From Nageia nagi (taxonomy: Eukaryota; Pinophyta), in NCBI GenBank assembly GCA_050084985.1, contig JBITNC010000002.1, positions 5,952,001 to 6,016,000 of the forward strand: DNA of 64,000 nt, read 5' to 3'. Both the position numbers and the translations under genes were made by a program. Below are positions 10,701 through 21,300 of the stretch, piece after piece. Below the pieces are notes generated by a model. That model worked only from the letters and a program-made list of their open reading frames with translations, did no database searches and was not told the DNA's origin. Numbering within the stretch: position 1 is the stretch's first letter; the number at the start of each line of letters is the position of its first letter.

Positions 10701-13700
10701 ATACAAAGGCAATAAGCCATTTACATTTATAGCAGTTTCGTTTTGCTAAATATTGCAATGAGAAGAAGAGAACCATGACAATGCTATAAGCCACACTAAC
10801 ATCACATCTGGTACATTTGCAACTTGATTCAGCAAACAAGTCTCTGCACACTCTTCAGTCCAAGCGCAGACCTCCTGACATCCATAACTAGAGACAGCAA
10901 CCATTAATAATCTCAGATGTTAAATAATAAGGAAAGAAAGAAAGATGAAATTTTGTTAATGTCCATGTGTGAACACTTGGGATAATTCAGCTAGAAAAAA
11001 TCTAAAGCTAAAGGTAAATTCTAATCATGTAGAACAAAGTATTTAAAGAATTCTGACAGATTTAGCCCCCGTCTTAGAATTCAAAGGCAAAACAAACCTA
11101 TTTGAAATCATGAATATTCTATATTCAGACACCACTTGCCTTAGAGATATTCTATACCTACAGTGCGTCACTACTATTTTAAGGCCTTTTATTAGTGTTG
11201 GTAGTTTGAAGCACTCCTGTTACAAGAAGCCATGAATTCCATTTCTTTACAATGAGGTGTGAAACCTGCTTATCAGATACCTAATGCTACAGCAAAAGAT
11301 CAGGGATACATCATTTTTCCAAGGAAACTTGAGGCTTAGATTTTAGGAAAGCCCCATCTTCAGTCATTTTTAGCAAAGTTAAATTACAAATGAGAAGTGC
11401 TTCCAAGAGCTCTGTCAGTCCAGATTTCTCTCCAAGTGATCTTTGAGGCTATTAAGACCCAGGTTGATGAGGAGAAACAAGTGAGACCCTGTTTGTCCTC
11501 ATGTGCTGCTACTAGAGTTGTGATCCCTGCTGGTTGTGTAAAGCTAGACAGGCTTCTAGCTCTTCATCAATATAGGGCAGCTTCCCCTCATTCATGAGCA
11601 AAGCAATCTGGGCAAAAACATAGTACCAAATTCTTATTATCTTCCTCATGATCTTTGGCTTTTGGTGGAAGAAGTATCTCAGAGGGTTGTGATGTCCATC
11701 CTCTCAGAATTTATCAGCCAGAACATTATCAAATCAAATATCGGCTCTTTTGAGTTTACTGGTGATGATAATTTGTGCTTTACTCTTCAGCACTCCAGCA
11801 TATATATCCTAACTTCCCTTATGTGTCGCTCTATTTGAATTATTGCATGTTACCCAAATACTTGCTGTATGGTTGTTTTCATTCAATTCTGTTTCCTTTA
11901 TTAGTTTTTAGTTTTTAAGTTTTCAATACAAAGCCCTTTTGGGTTTCTGCAATTCAATTTTGGTGAACTGACATTTTCTTTTTGAGTCCTGATGTTCTGC
12001 TTTGATCATTGATGGACATTAATGAAATTTCATGCTTTCTCCAAATATATCCTCTAATGGGCAGATTTTGCAACTACTTCCACCTCAGATGTTGCTGCTA
12101 ACTAAGTGCTATATCAAATACTAGTTTTTGCAGCAATTGATCCCTCCCTCACTTTTCATCTCTTTCTACGTTAGTTTTTTCAACCATAATATCAATTTAT
12201 AGTAACAATACTAAATGAATTGTTGCATGATTAGGACTATCTTCAACATTAGTACTTATGATGTAATCATAGTCGCATTGACTTCGTAATTATTTCGTCA
12301 CCCATGGACATCAACAAAGTGTATTTGATTCCATGATTTAGTTAAATTTCAGAACTGAGAACCATTTGACAAAATGTCAAAAAGTTATATCATACATGCA
12401 TTAGTCCATCAGATGTTAGTTATTACAGTAATAAACTTATATCAATATGCATTAGTCCATGTTGTCAACAATCCATTTAACATTATAAATTTATATGCCA
12501 TATGATGGTAAATGCTATGCATTAGTGTTTACAATGCACAATAACAACATTCCTTATATATATTAGTAATTTAGTTCATTAAATCATTAATTATGTATTT
12601 GATTCAACTTAATGACATTATGTGATGAGCATAAAATGGGCTCACTGGGATTTCACGCAAATCCCTTAGTTCTAGAATCAATATGACAATCAAAATCACC
12701 AAACATGCCCTAGGAGAGGGGCGTTTGACTCCAACAGCTCTGAATTTCACCAGTAATGCTCAAAATAGTGCAATTAACCCAACGTCTAGCTATTATTGGC
12801 AACTCAGTAATTAACCATCAAAAGTGCCCAAATACCCAACATAGGAAATAGGAATGCCAGAATACGCAATAACAACACCAAATGTACTTCCAGATCTAAC
12901 GTCTAAGCAAGATGAGACAATTGACAAGAGATAGCAAAATAATGTAATTGTATTCGAATATGGAAATTGCTGAGTTGGATAACTCCAAGATCAAAAAGCA
13001 TTGTTTTAGGTTAAAATAATACCTTAATACACAAGAAGATTGACTCTTCATATTCACCTTCTAGGGTGACCCTTGAGATACAATGTAAATCTTCATATTC
13101 TCCTAGAAATGACACTTCAAATTCTAGCACACACAAAGCTACAAATTTACTAAATATAGTAAATAACTACTACTATAATATATAAGAATTTGAAGTGTCA
13201 TTTCTAGGAGAATATGAAGATTATATATATATAATCCCTAAGGATTAGATGCCTAATAGAAATGGTAGTACAACTCAATTACAATAATTATGCTATGAAG
13301 ACCGATGCTCTAGGGCTAAGATCCACAGTGTGGCAAGGCTCGCACCAGGGCTTCCTCCTCCAACAGTTGTGGTGGAATCTCAAAGATCCACTAGCAATAT
13401 TCTATTAATGCAAGGGTAATGCCAACACCCCTCAAATAGCTAGTTGTCAACTTGGGTTGCGCAAACCCCCAAGTGTGTGCCCACGTAAGTCCTATATTGC
13501 ACCCCGCTACAGGTACCTCACTCTAAGAAATGGAATCCATAAGAGCAATGCCCTAACCAAGAAGAAGAAGTAATAATAATCGAATCATGATTTTGGTCTT
13601 CTAGGAGTCTTTAAATAGGAGAGGTAGCTTATCTTCTAAACATGTGTTGGAATTGATCGAACGGTGTATAAGGGTGATCTGTGTGCTCACATAACCAACG

Positions 13701-16700
13701 CCCAAGATGAGATGCCTTGGGATGAGTGTAATCACATCCAAGGGCCTAGAGTGCCAACGTTGGGTTATTGGGGACTTCCAAGCGCCTCGATATCAACGCC
13801 ACATGCTAGGGAGCCTCCAAGGGTGAGACGTTGGTGTCTAAGGATGCCCAATTGCTCATTGAATGGCCCAAACCTCCTCATGAGCCCAACATCCAAGTGG
13901 GGAGCCTTTTCGTGCCTTAGGATGCCAAATAACTCCTTATGATGCTACGTCCAAGCTAAATTGTCTTCTTGGTGCCTCGAGATGGGTGTAATCACCTAGG
14001 CTCATGCTCTACCTTGAAAGGGGAACAATAAATACAATAGAGGCCTATCAATGCCAATTTACTTCATCAAGGATCTAATTATACAATGTCCCAAATTAGG
14101 TGACTAATAATAAATATTGCATTTACAATTAATAATTATCCTTGGTATTCCAATTACATAATTATTAAACTACACCTATCATGCTAAAATAGACCAACGT
14201 CCCATAATTGAAGCAATTAACTAGTCTCCAAGTGGAACGTACAAATAATTGGCCAAATATCCACTAAATTACCAAAATTAAATGAAAAATACTCCTAACT
14301 TAATGTTCCCATTTATTAGAGCTAAAATGGGGAAAACACCATAAAAATGGGGACATTACACATTATATGATTATGGCTTATCAATTATGCTCATTCATAT
14401 TTGAATTTTATTATTTTAGTTGTAGTTTCAAATTTCAAGTATCACTATTCTCAATTCTATATTTTATATTTCGTATTTGATTTCATGAATGAATTTATTG
14501 AATTAATAATATGAATATAGAAACTACTTTTATTTCTAAACAATCTAAAAATTTTGGGAATTTTTACAAGTTATATGCAAGCCATTTATGAGTCGTCCAC
14601 TAAAATCATGTAATATTCAGAACTAGGGCAGATCTGGAATCATGTCAAAGGGGCTCTCCTAGGCTGGCTATAAGGCACTTTAGCTAGCAAACAACCCATT
14701 CATGCACTTAAAAAACCATATCCAAGCTCCCAAGTAGCAGACATCTAGCCTCCAAGGGCTAAACTGGCAATTCAAAACCCAACGTTGGGGTCCTAAGTGA
14801 CCCAACATCCACCTTCTAGTGCACAAACTCCACAACAAGCATCCAAAATACCAATGTCTAGCCTTAAATGCAAGAATTCATCCACAAAAACGAAATACTC
14901 AAGCAATTTCAACGTCTAGGCTAGAAAGCAAGATAACAAGAAAATAGCATGCACAATCCCAAAGTGTGGCCTACTAGAGCAAGACATCCGAAAGATAACA
15001 CAATAATTGAGCCGCAAAATGTAATTTAATAATATTGCAATGATAACCAAATTACATGCCTTGTCTTAGAGAAAATGATGCCCTAACTGAGGATCTTCAA
15101 TAAAGTAGCTGAGAATAATGAAATAGCACTAGGGCTGTCCCACAGATGGGCAAGGCTTGAACCATGTCTTCCTCCTTCGCAAGTTGTGGCCAAGACATGA
15201 GGGTCTCTAGCAATGTTAAGGTAATCTAGGGGAATGTCCACACCCCTAGATAGCTAGCAACACCTTTGAGGTGCGCTATGCCTCGAAGTAGTGATCCATA
15301 CAACCCTGAGACCTCACTGAATCTCAGCACCTCCCTTGTGGGTTTTCGTCCGCAAAAGGCAACGGTAGGAGTCGACACTCGCAACCTAAAGAAGAGAGAA
15401 AAGATTCCAAACAAGCATATCTTCAAGTGAGGCCTCATCCTCCTTTTATAGTCTCCAAGTGGCCTCTTAGTCCTGGGTCCATCTCTAGAAAATTCCATGA
15501 GCCTTGGGATCACCACAATTACAATGGATGGTTGAGATGTGTCCTTCAAGTGTGACATTGCAATGTGGGTGACTTGGGATCCACGAAATCTCATTTAACG
15601 GTGCATGATTGTCCATCATGATGCCACACCTCCCTCTTGGAGTCTCCTACACCTAAGGATGAGTGTCTTCCCATTGTGATCCATATGCTCTACCCCTAAG
15701 TGTGACATTGGGCCTAGCAGGAAGCATAATTACATAGAGAGGCATTTAAGTGCCTTGGGATGCCAAATTACATTCATCAAGGTTAGAAATATGCAATGCC
15801 TCATTAAAAGAGACTAATATTGCATTTACAAATAATAATTGCCTTGGTATTTTAATTACAACATCTATTTGGCATCATTAAGTGGCCAGTGCAATTAATA
15901 CATGAAAATAACAAATAATGACTCCTAGAGTTCTATGTCCCATGTTGGAGAACCTCCAAGTGAGTAATTACATACAAAATCCCCATAAATGTTGCCTAAA
16001 TTACTGAAATATACCCAAATTATCCTAAAACTATGAAAATACTCATAAATTGCTAAAGAGCACCATGAGGGTGCAGATCCCACTTATTGGTGCTAGAGTG
16101 AGAGACGTCCAAAATTTAGGAATATTACAAATCAAGCCCCACAACTATCATCCCCAAATATATGTTTCCTAGTCCCCCCATACCCCATCCCCAACCCATG
16201 TATAACCTTGTTTCAAACCATAAACATTATTTGTATTAGTCTATTACGAAGCTAAAATAGAATAAAAGTATCTCCAGCAAGTAGATCTCAATTAACTATT
16301 GTATACAAACATCAATATCAAATTATTTTCTAAGGTGATGTTGTAGGCTAGCACAACCAAAGTTGTTGTAATCATGGTGATGTGAATATGTGACCATGAT
16401 TGTAGCTACTATTGCTTAAGGAAAGACTCAACAGCTTTTTATCGGCTTGAGTTTGGGAAGATCAATAGCAAATATTACTTTTATTTCATTCTACAACCGC
16501 ATCATATTAGTGTCAAAGACAATAAATACCATAAAAGAAAGAGGAAGAAAAAAATTTACTAATGTCCATTGGCGACCGAAGTAGGTCAATGGCACTTAAA
16601 AGTGCTAAAACCCATGGATCAACAAGGAATCAAATTTAGGACCTCTTAAACACCAAAATAAAAGAAAGAAAGAAAATAAAATATACTAATATCCACTAGT

Positions 16701-19700
16701 TACCAAAGTAAGTCAATGGGACTCAAAAGTACATCTACCTATAAAGAAAGAGTGTTAGGGTTTGAGAACTCTAAGGAGTGACATCAAAAAGACTACAAGA
16801 ACTACAATCTATCATCAGAAAAGAGACCAATGATAGATTTGATAATGTTGAAAGGAGCTTGTTCGATACTATCACATGTTCGAGGTGGCAGAACTACCGA
16901 TATAATCATCCACTACTATGAAGGGCCAATAATAGATCTAATCGCATCCAAAGATGATTGCTCAAAGCTAGGAAGGCTAGGCTAGGTATCCCTAGAGTCT
17001 TTCCTAACATCCAAGATTGATGAATTTCATGTAGTTTAAAGGAAGTTGGTGATGCGCACATGTCTCCCTAAGGCAAGGTAGGGTAGGAGGAACTTAAATG
17101 GTCCATAACAACAAGTAGAGGTTGGTTGGCAACATCTAAAGTGGAGATGAGTCCTAGGGTACACTAGTAATATGCACGAAGGTAGACATTCTCGCATTAA
17201 CCTATCCCAGCTAGCTTGTGAGAAGGCACTATTTGGGGGGTGTTTAATGCCTCCAATGTCAAGAATAGGCTGAAAAAAGGTGTTGATCAACATGGTGTTC
17301 TGAGGGTTCTCTCTAAGGGCTTTTTGTAGTGCTTTATGTCTAAAGACAGTAGCCACTCAAATGAAAAGGACAGGACCAAGTATCTATGATTAGAATATTG
17401 AAAGAAGGTGGATAAGAAACCTCCAGATTCCCTATACAGTCAAGTTCTACTCCTGAAACAAGCCTACACTATGATTTGGATTCTTCTGTATTGAGGATTT
17501 CCATCCCCAATGCCCAATGTACTGCTACACCTAGTCAACTAGATGAGAGTAAAAATATTTTTGTTTTAAAATGCATAAGATAATTCTCCTTTTCCCCCAA
17601 CACCGGCTTATATAAATGCCAACTAGACAATGTAATGTCCTATTTATTTCCAGCCTTGTCAATATTTCAAATTTATGTTTTGTGGTTGTTTGTGGGCCTC
17701 TAAGGGGTTAGCTAATGTGTTTTGGCAAGTTTTATTGTTAATATATGTGTTTAAGGAGTTACTTATGTATTTAGAATAGTCTTGGGACAAGAAAAAAGCA
17801 TTATTTAATGTCTTTGACTTTGTATACGTTTTTGACTTTGTGGTTGGGATGACAAGGCATTATTAAATGTCTCTAGTACTTATAACTGCCATTTCGGCAA
17901 ATATAATTGTTCTTGTAGATAAGAGTATGGTGTGGCAAGATAAGGTCATTTAATATCTTAGGCTAGTGTAACTGACTTTGGCAATCCATTGGTGGATTCC
18001 AAGATCAAATCTACACACTTCAAAGCTAATATTGGATTTGGTGGCTGGGATTTATTTAGCCATTAGGGTTGCAAGTCTATATATGTGAAGATCATATCTT
18101 TTGTAAGGATGCCTGGATGATATTTGATGTTTTCTATCTTGGAGATTACTGTTGTGGCTTTGCAATAATCTATTCCTTTGAAAACTGGAAATCCTTCAAA
18201 GAGGGAAACCTTAGGAGATTCAATCTCCTAGAGGCTTAGGCTTTCAACCCTATGCTATTTCCTAAAGGCAGATCCACATTGGGTTTGCATTTGTGCTCAA
18301 TTGCTAAAGAAGATTCGTTGTCGGTGTTCAAATCTAATAGTTTACACCCTCAAGGTTTATCATCCAACATACAACTTTACTGAATTGCTTAGGGAGGACT
18401 TGTAATGTCCCTATTTATTTCCAACCTTGTAAATATTTCAAATTTATGTTTTGTTGTTGTTTGTGGGCCTCTAAGGGGTTATTTAATATGTTTTGGTAAG
18501 TTTTATTGTTAGTATATGTGTTTAAGGAGTTAGTTATGTATTTAGAATAGTCTTGGGACAAGGAAAAAGGTACCAAGATTTTTGCTAGGTTTTGGCTGAG
18601 TCCAAACTTTTAAAGAGTTTTGACCTTGTGGATTATTGACAAAGATCAGGTTTCACAAATATGCTCTAACTCCTCCTTCAACAGAACACTCATAAAAAGC
18701 ACAAACATAGGCATATCAGGTGCATTGAGATAGATGCCCACCACTTCTACATCAGAATAACAGAACAAGGTTTTTCATTGCAGAATCAACTGGTTCAAAT
18801 TACAGCAAGGAGGCAAACAAAATAGATACAAATTTGTGGAGGAATGCAACGAGGTTAAAATGGGCTTAAGGTCTGAGAAAATAGTTTTTTTTTGTGAAGA
18901 AGCCAAAGGCACCAAGCTCATCATCACAGAAATTCTATAAATGTTTATCATGGCATAGTTCAAACCACCCAAGGCCCAATGGTTCATTGTTCAAAGATCT
19001 ATGACTTTGAAAATTTAGCAATGCAAACCAAGATTTCAACAGTTCTACTTTGAAGATGGAGGGTTTTTGAAAGAATCTCTAGGGAAAATATAAAATCTAC
19101 AAATACAAGATTTTGTGTCAGGAGCTCAGATGAAAGTCAGTCCACACTCAAGAAAAAAACTAAAACAAGTATAGGGCCATAGCTTGGTAGTAAAAAGTCG
19201 ATGGTGCACCTTAATGGTACTGGGTTGAAGTGAGTTATAGTCTTGAATGTGATATCAATGTCAAAGTACATGAATTCAAGCAGGTATGTGGCTTGCAATT
19301 TGATCTTGAAAGGTCTATCCACACTTTGAAAAACACTCAAATGGGTGAAGGGTCATAGCTTAGTGATAAAGCACCCAAGCTGAAGCTAAGAGGTAGGGGA
19401 TCCCGGTGAAGATCATTTTGAATACGGTATCAATATCAAATAAGTTGAACTCAAGTTTGTATAGAACTTGAGAAGTGACTTTGAAAGATTATTCTACCCT
19501 TTGAAAAATATTTAAATGGGTAGAATGGCAAGTCTAATGATAGAGCATCCAAAAGTTCACCTAAAAGGAACTGCAATCAAGTGAATCATAGTTTTAAACA
19601 TGGTATCAATGCCAAATTAGGAAGTTCAAACTAGTACATGACTTGAGAGGTTTTCTTGAAAGGACAATACATACTCCCTAAAACACTCAAATGGGTAGAG

Positions 19701-20874
19701 TGAGGTAGCTCAGCGGTAAAACATCCATGGGTGCACCTAAGAGCTATTGTAATTGAAAGATCACACTTTTGAAAATGGTATCAACATCAAACTAGGTGAG
19801 CTCAAACTCGTCTATGGCTTTACAAATGCTCTAGAAAAACATTTAATGACAACTTGGATAATAAGGTGCACATAGAGGATATTAAACTTAACTCTTTCCA
19901 GATCTATGGTTTTCAACATGGTATCAGAGCTTAGCTAAGTGAAAGCTCCAACCACAATGTGGCGTGAAGGGTAATATTAGAAGGGCAAACTATGTTGCAA
20001 GAAAACATTTGAATAAATAAAGGGCCAATACCCAAGAGTGTGCTTAGTGCAATTTTGAATCTAAAGGTTCCACTATCTTGCACGAAATGGAGTTATTTTA
20101 TTATAAATCATGTTATTGTAGTGATGCATATTTTTACTTGTTTTATATTATAATAATATTCATGTTTCCATGTTACATGACAACCCCTTAGATAATATGC
20201 TTTCCTAATATTTTCAAATCCTAAACCTGGCAGATTCCATCCTTTTCAAACATAGAAAAGCTTTTACTACTGACACATTTCACAACAATGAAATATGCTC
20301 AAAACCATATGGGCATGCTTCCACATTAGAAGGCCTCCATTATATTATGAATTGACGGTTGTGGCGAAGTGATTAGCAAAGGGATGGACATAGTCATGGC
20401 GAAGTAGTTGGTTTTCCGTATATTCATATGTGGTATAACATTATGGTTGGCTTCCAACCAAAGAGAGAGACTACACAATGAGAAAGTTGGAAAACAAATT
20501 AAACAATTAATTTAAAAGTCGAAGAGATGAACATAGTCATGGCGAAGTAGTTGGTTTTCCGTATATTCATATGTGGTATAACATTATGGTTGGCTTCCAA
20601 CCAAAGAGAGAGACTACACAATGAGAAAGTTGGAAAACAAATTAAACAATTAATTTAAAAGTCGAAGAGAAATCAAAAATATGTTTTGTCGTATCTAATG
20701 TCCTTCCATCCATATGCCCTCCGAAATGGATTTTTAGAATAAATGGAATGGCTACTTAATAATGTAACTAACAGAGATATAGGAATTCAACAAAATTGTT
20801 AAAAAGACACAAAATACCTCATTCTGGGAGAAACGAAAACACTGAGTTCCGCCTTGATGAGGTGGTCGCACCAT
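7689..20874 (-). CDS. SHH: SAWADEE homeodomain homolog (SHH1/SHH2-like), N-terminal four exons
   Basis: Spliced minus-strand gene. Exons 20818-20874, 8076-8161, 7906-7951 and 7689-7797 join in frame into 99 codons plus one base, with GT-AG at every junction. It begins MVRPPHQGGTQCFRFSQNE and continues VEEMEKILQNNNGSSPGR, ESLSKKFNAALEREGKAPVQ, TKQILRWFKKRRQTNKAKAG. The order (RPP..GG...FRF start, an EVxEMExIL helix, xxGK.PVQ..Q, then the WF recognition helix) is that of plant SHH homeodomains. In Arabidopsis SHH1/DTF1 reads H3K9 methylation through a C-terminal SAWADEE domain and recruits RNA polymerase IV for RNA-directed DNA methylation; SHH2 is its paralogue. Here the usually invariant homeodomain Asn after WFx is Lys. 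The SAWADEE exons must lie left of the window. Intron 1 (12,656 bp) is loaded with LTRs; introns 2 and 3 are only 124 and 108 bp. SHH1 versus SHH2 cannot be decided, and a broken gene cannot be excluded without the 3' exons. Confidence 0.82.
7906..7951 (-). CDS. SHH: SHH exon 3 (46-bp micro-exon)
   Basis: Acceptor GACACAG|TGCTGC, donor AAACAG|GTGCTC. Encodes AALEREGKAPVQTKQ, the helix 2 end and the turn into the recognition helix; the GK.xVQ..Q pattern is characteristic of the SHH family. Flanked by introns of only 108 and 124 bp, in strong contrast to introns 1 and 4. Confidence 0.85.
8076..8161 (-). CDS. SHH: SHH exon 2
   Basis: 86 bp after acceptor CAACAG|GTAGAG and before donor TTTAA|GTAAGT. 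Encodes homeodomain helix 1 (VEEMEKILQ) and the loop/helix 2 start (DVAESLSKKF). Ends in phase 2; the split codon is completed by the first base of exon 3. Confidence 0.85.
8162..8444 (-). other. SHH intron 1, 3' end
   Basis: The 3' end of intron 1, reading TCTTATGTCAACAG at the acceptor. It is AT-rich, has no repeat of note, and ends at the target duplication of the next solo LTR (AAAGA, 8440-8444). Confidence 0.6.
8445..10592 (-). repeat. Solo LTR in SHH intron 1 (2,148 bp, TSD AAAGA)
   Basis: On the minus strand it starts TGTAATGTCCCC and ends GGCATCACA. The exact duplication AAAGA flanks it at 8440-8444 and 10593-10597. No PBS, gag or pol sequence was recognised inside. It has the same terminal signature as the LTRs ending at 14360 and 39390. 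It is longer than its relatives, so it may contain a further nested insertion; I verified only the ends. Confidence 0.8.
10598..12615. other. SHH intron 1, unassigned DNA
   Basis: About 2 kb with no LTR ends or RNA genes found. The segment 11397-11597 is open in one plus frame and unusually balanced in base composition (DEEKQVRPCLSSCA, KLDRLLALHQYRAASPHS). It looks like a piece of an old coding sequence of unknown family, followed by stops. Short matches to the dispersed TAATGTCCAT repeat occur near 10957 and, inverted, near 12300. Confidence 0.4.
12621..14360 (-). repeat. Solo LTR in SHH intron 1 (1,740 bp, TSD CATTA)
   Basis: Minus-strand LTR from TGTAATGTCCCCATTTT (ending at 14360) to TGCTCATCACA (ending at 12621). 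The exact duplication CATTA lies at 12616-12620 and 14361-14365. It shares long similarity with the plus-strand fragment at 6096-7199. It contains a perfect 38-bp inverted repeat, annotated separately. Confidence 0.9.
13088..13222. repeat. Perfect 38-bp inverted repeat with 59-bp spacer
   Basis: The left arm 13088-13125 (AATCTTCATATTCTCCTAGA...) is the exact reverse complement of the right arm 13185-13222. The spacer is 59 bp. The arms would fold into a 38-bp uninterrupted stem in DNA or RNA. It is located inside the solo LTR at 12621-14360. Confidence 0.9.
14609..16129 (-). repeat. Solo LTR in SHH intron 1 (1,521 bp, TSD AATCA)
   Basis: Minus-strand LTR starting TGTAATATTCC (16129 leftward) and ending CTGAATATTACA at 14609. 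The target duplication AATCA is exact at 14604-14608 and 16130-16134. It is related in layout to the LTR at 12621-14360 (for example the CTTCCTCC...GTTGTGG and CAATGCC...ATTGCATTTAC segments) but clearly diverged. Confidence 0.88.
16135..16536. other. SHH intron 1, unassigned DNA
   Basis: AT-rich intron sequence between a solo LTR and a short direct repeat. I saw no gene or element end. Confidence 0.4.
16537..16740. repeat. Direct repeat of about 70 bp, spaced 124 bp
   Basis: An AAAAGAAAGA-rich start, then TACTAATGTCCATTGGCGAC and GTCAATGGCACTTAAAAGTG at 16537-16610, recurs diverged at 16661-16734. The core also appears at 5661-5703. It is probably the end of a dispersed repeat that was inserted or duplicated twice. 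Confidence 0.55.
16741..17630. other. SHH intron 1, unassigned DNA
   Basis: No gene supported. A minus-strand open stretch at 17036-17356 (106 codons) has no recognisable motif. It may be a remnant of retroelement coding DNA or chance. Confidence 0.35.
17631..18569 (+). repeat. LTR-like direct repeat, copies at 17631 and 18401
   Basis: TGTAATGTCCTATTTATTTCC at 17631 and TGTAATGTCCCTATTTATT at 18401 start two copies about 170 bp long. They include CCTCTAAGGGGTTA and TTTAGAATAGTCTTGGGACA and are offset by exactly 770 bp. The second copy is cut short near 18569. A purine-rich AGGGAGGACT lies just before the second copy, as a PPT would. This may be a very short LTR element with a truncated 3' LTR, but no PBS was found. 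Confidence 0.55.
18570..19141. other. SHH intron 1, unassigned DNA
   Basis: Follows the truncated LTR-like copy. I see no intact frame, LTR end or RNA gene. Confidence 0.35.
19142..19935 (+). repeat. Tandem array of 4-5 units (about 175 bp) with tRNA-like motifs
   Basis: Units start near 19142, 19320, 19495, 19669 and 19829 (shorter, diverged). Each begins with a CACTCAAATGGGTAGA-like segment. Each then has a segment resembling a tRNA D-arm/A box, best in unit 4 (TAGCTCAGCGGT at 19706-19717, 11 of 12 bases of the A-box consensus). A TGGTATCAA-like motif follows about 70 bp later. In the last unit that motif is an exact 12-base match to the initiator-Met primer site (TGGTATCAGAGC, 19919-19930). 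No acceptor-stem folding or T arm was found, so this is not a tRNA gene. Confidence 0.7.
19936..20387. other. SHH intron 1, unassigned DNA
   Basis: AT-rich intron sequence between the tandem array and the 143-bp duplication. Nothing recognised. Confidence 0.35.
20388..20671. repeat. 143-bp tandem duplication, apparently identical copies
   Basis: Copy 1 (20388-20530) and copy 2 (20531-20671) both run from ACATAGTCATGGCGAAG through GGCTTCCAACCAAAGAG to AAAGTCGAAGAGA. I see no difference between them by eye. It lies about 145 bp inside intron 1 from the exon 1 donor. Confidence 0.9.
20818..20874 (-). CDS. SHH: SHH exon 1 (coding part)
   Basis: Nineteen codons from the ATG at 20874-20872 (context CAAAGATGG: A at -3 and G at +4, a strong plant start) to the donor GAG|GTATTTT at 20818/20817. 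It encodes the short basic Arg-Pro-Pro, Gly-rich start and the FRF motif that opens the homeodomain in SHH proteins. The frame runs directly into exon 2 (phase 0), which is what ties this exon to the others 12.7 kb away. Confidence 0.82.
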
Positions 20875-21300
20875 CTTTGACGGAATTCTTCAAATTTCAG
20901 ATTATTACCTTCAAAACCGATTTATCTGAATTAAAAGGTTGTATTTAGAAATAAAAATTTGTTAGTTGACTGAAACGAAAAACCTGAAAACCCTAGATTA
21001 AGTCCCAAAAGGGCATTTATGCCCTTCTAGATTGTGGGTATTGTCAAAAAAGGAGAATTCCATATGTGATATTGGATTAATTTTAATAGAAATGTGAACA
21101 TACCAGTAACAGTATAATTCGCTTTCACCTGAAGGTCACTTTCCCGTCTTCTTCCCTGGCGAATTGGTGTTGGCTAATTGGTTTTGTTGAATTGCAAACT
21201 GGGGAGCTTCAAATTTGGCAATCTACTTATATCACCCAGTTTGCTATGAGATCTGTGCAATCTAAAGTTTTACTATTTGTATTGTGTTGGAAAAAATGAA
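20875..21300 (-). promoter_or_regulatory. Probable 5' UTR and core promoter region of SHH
   Basis: Sequence directly upstream of the SHH start codon on the minus strand. I cannot point to a convincing TATA box or transcription start. The assignment rests only on position upstream of a well-supported first coding exon; a non-coding first exon further up is possible. Confidence 0.4.

Noticed and set aside
19700-19780. A tRNA gene at the AGCTCAGCGGTAAAAC motif
   Set aside because: Only the D-arm-like part is present; no matching acceptor stem, anticodon arm or GGTTCGAxTCC T arm could be found at the right spacing.
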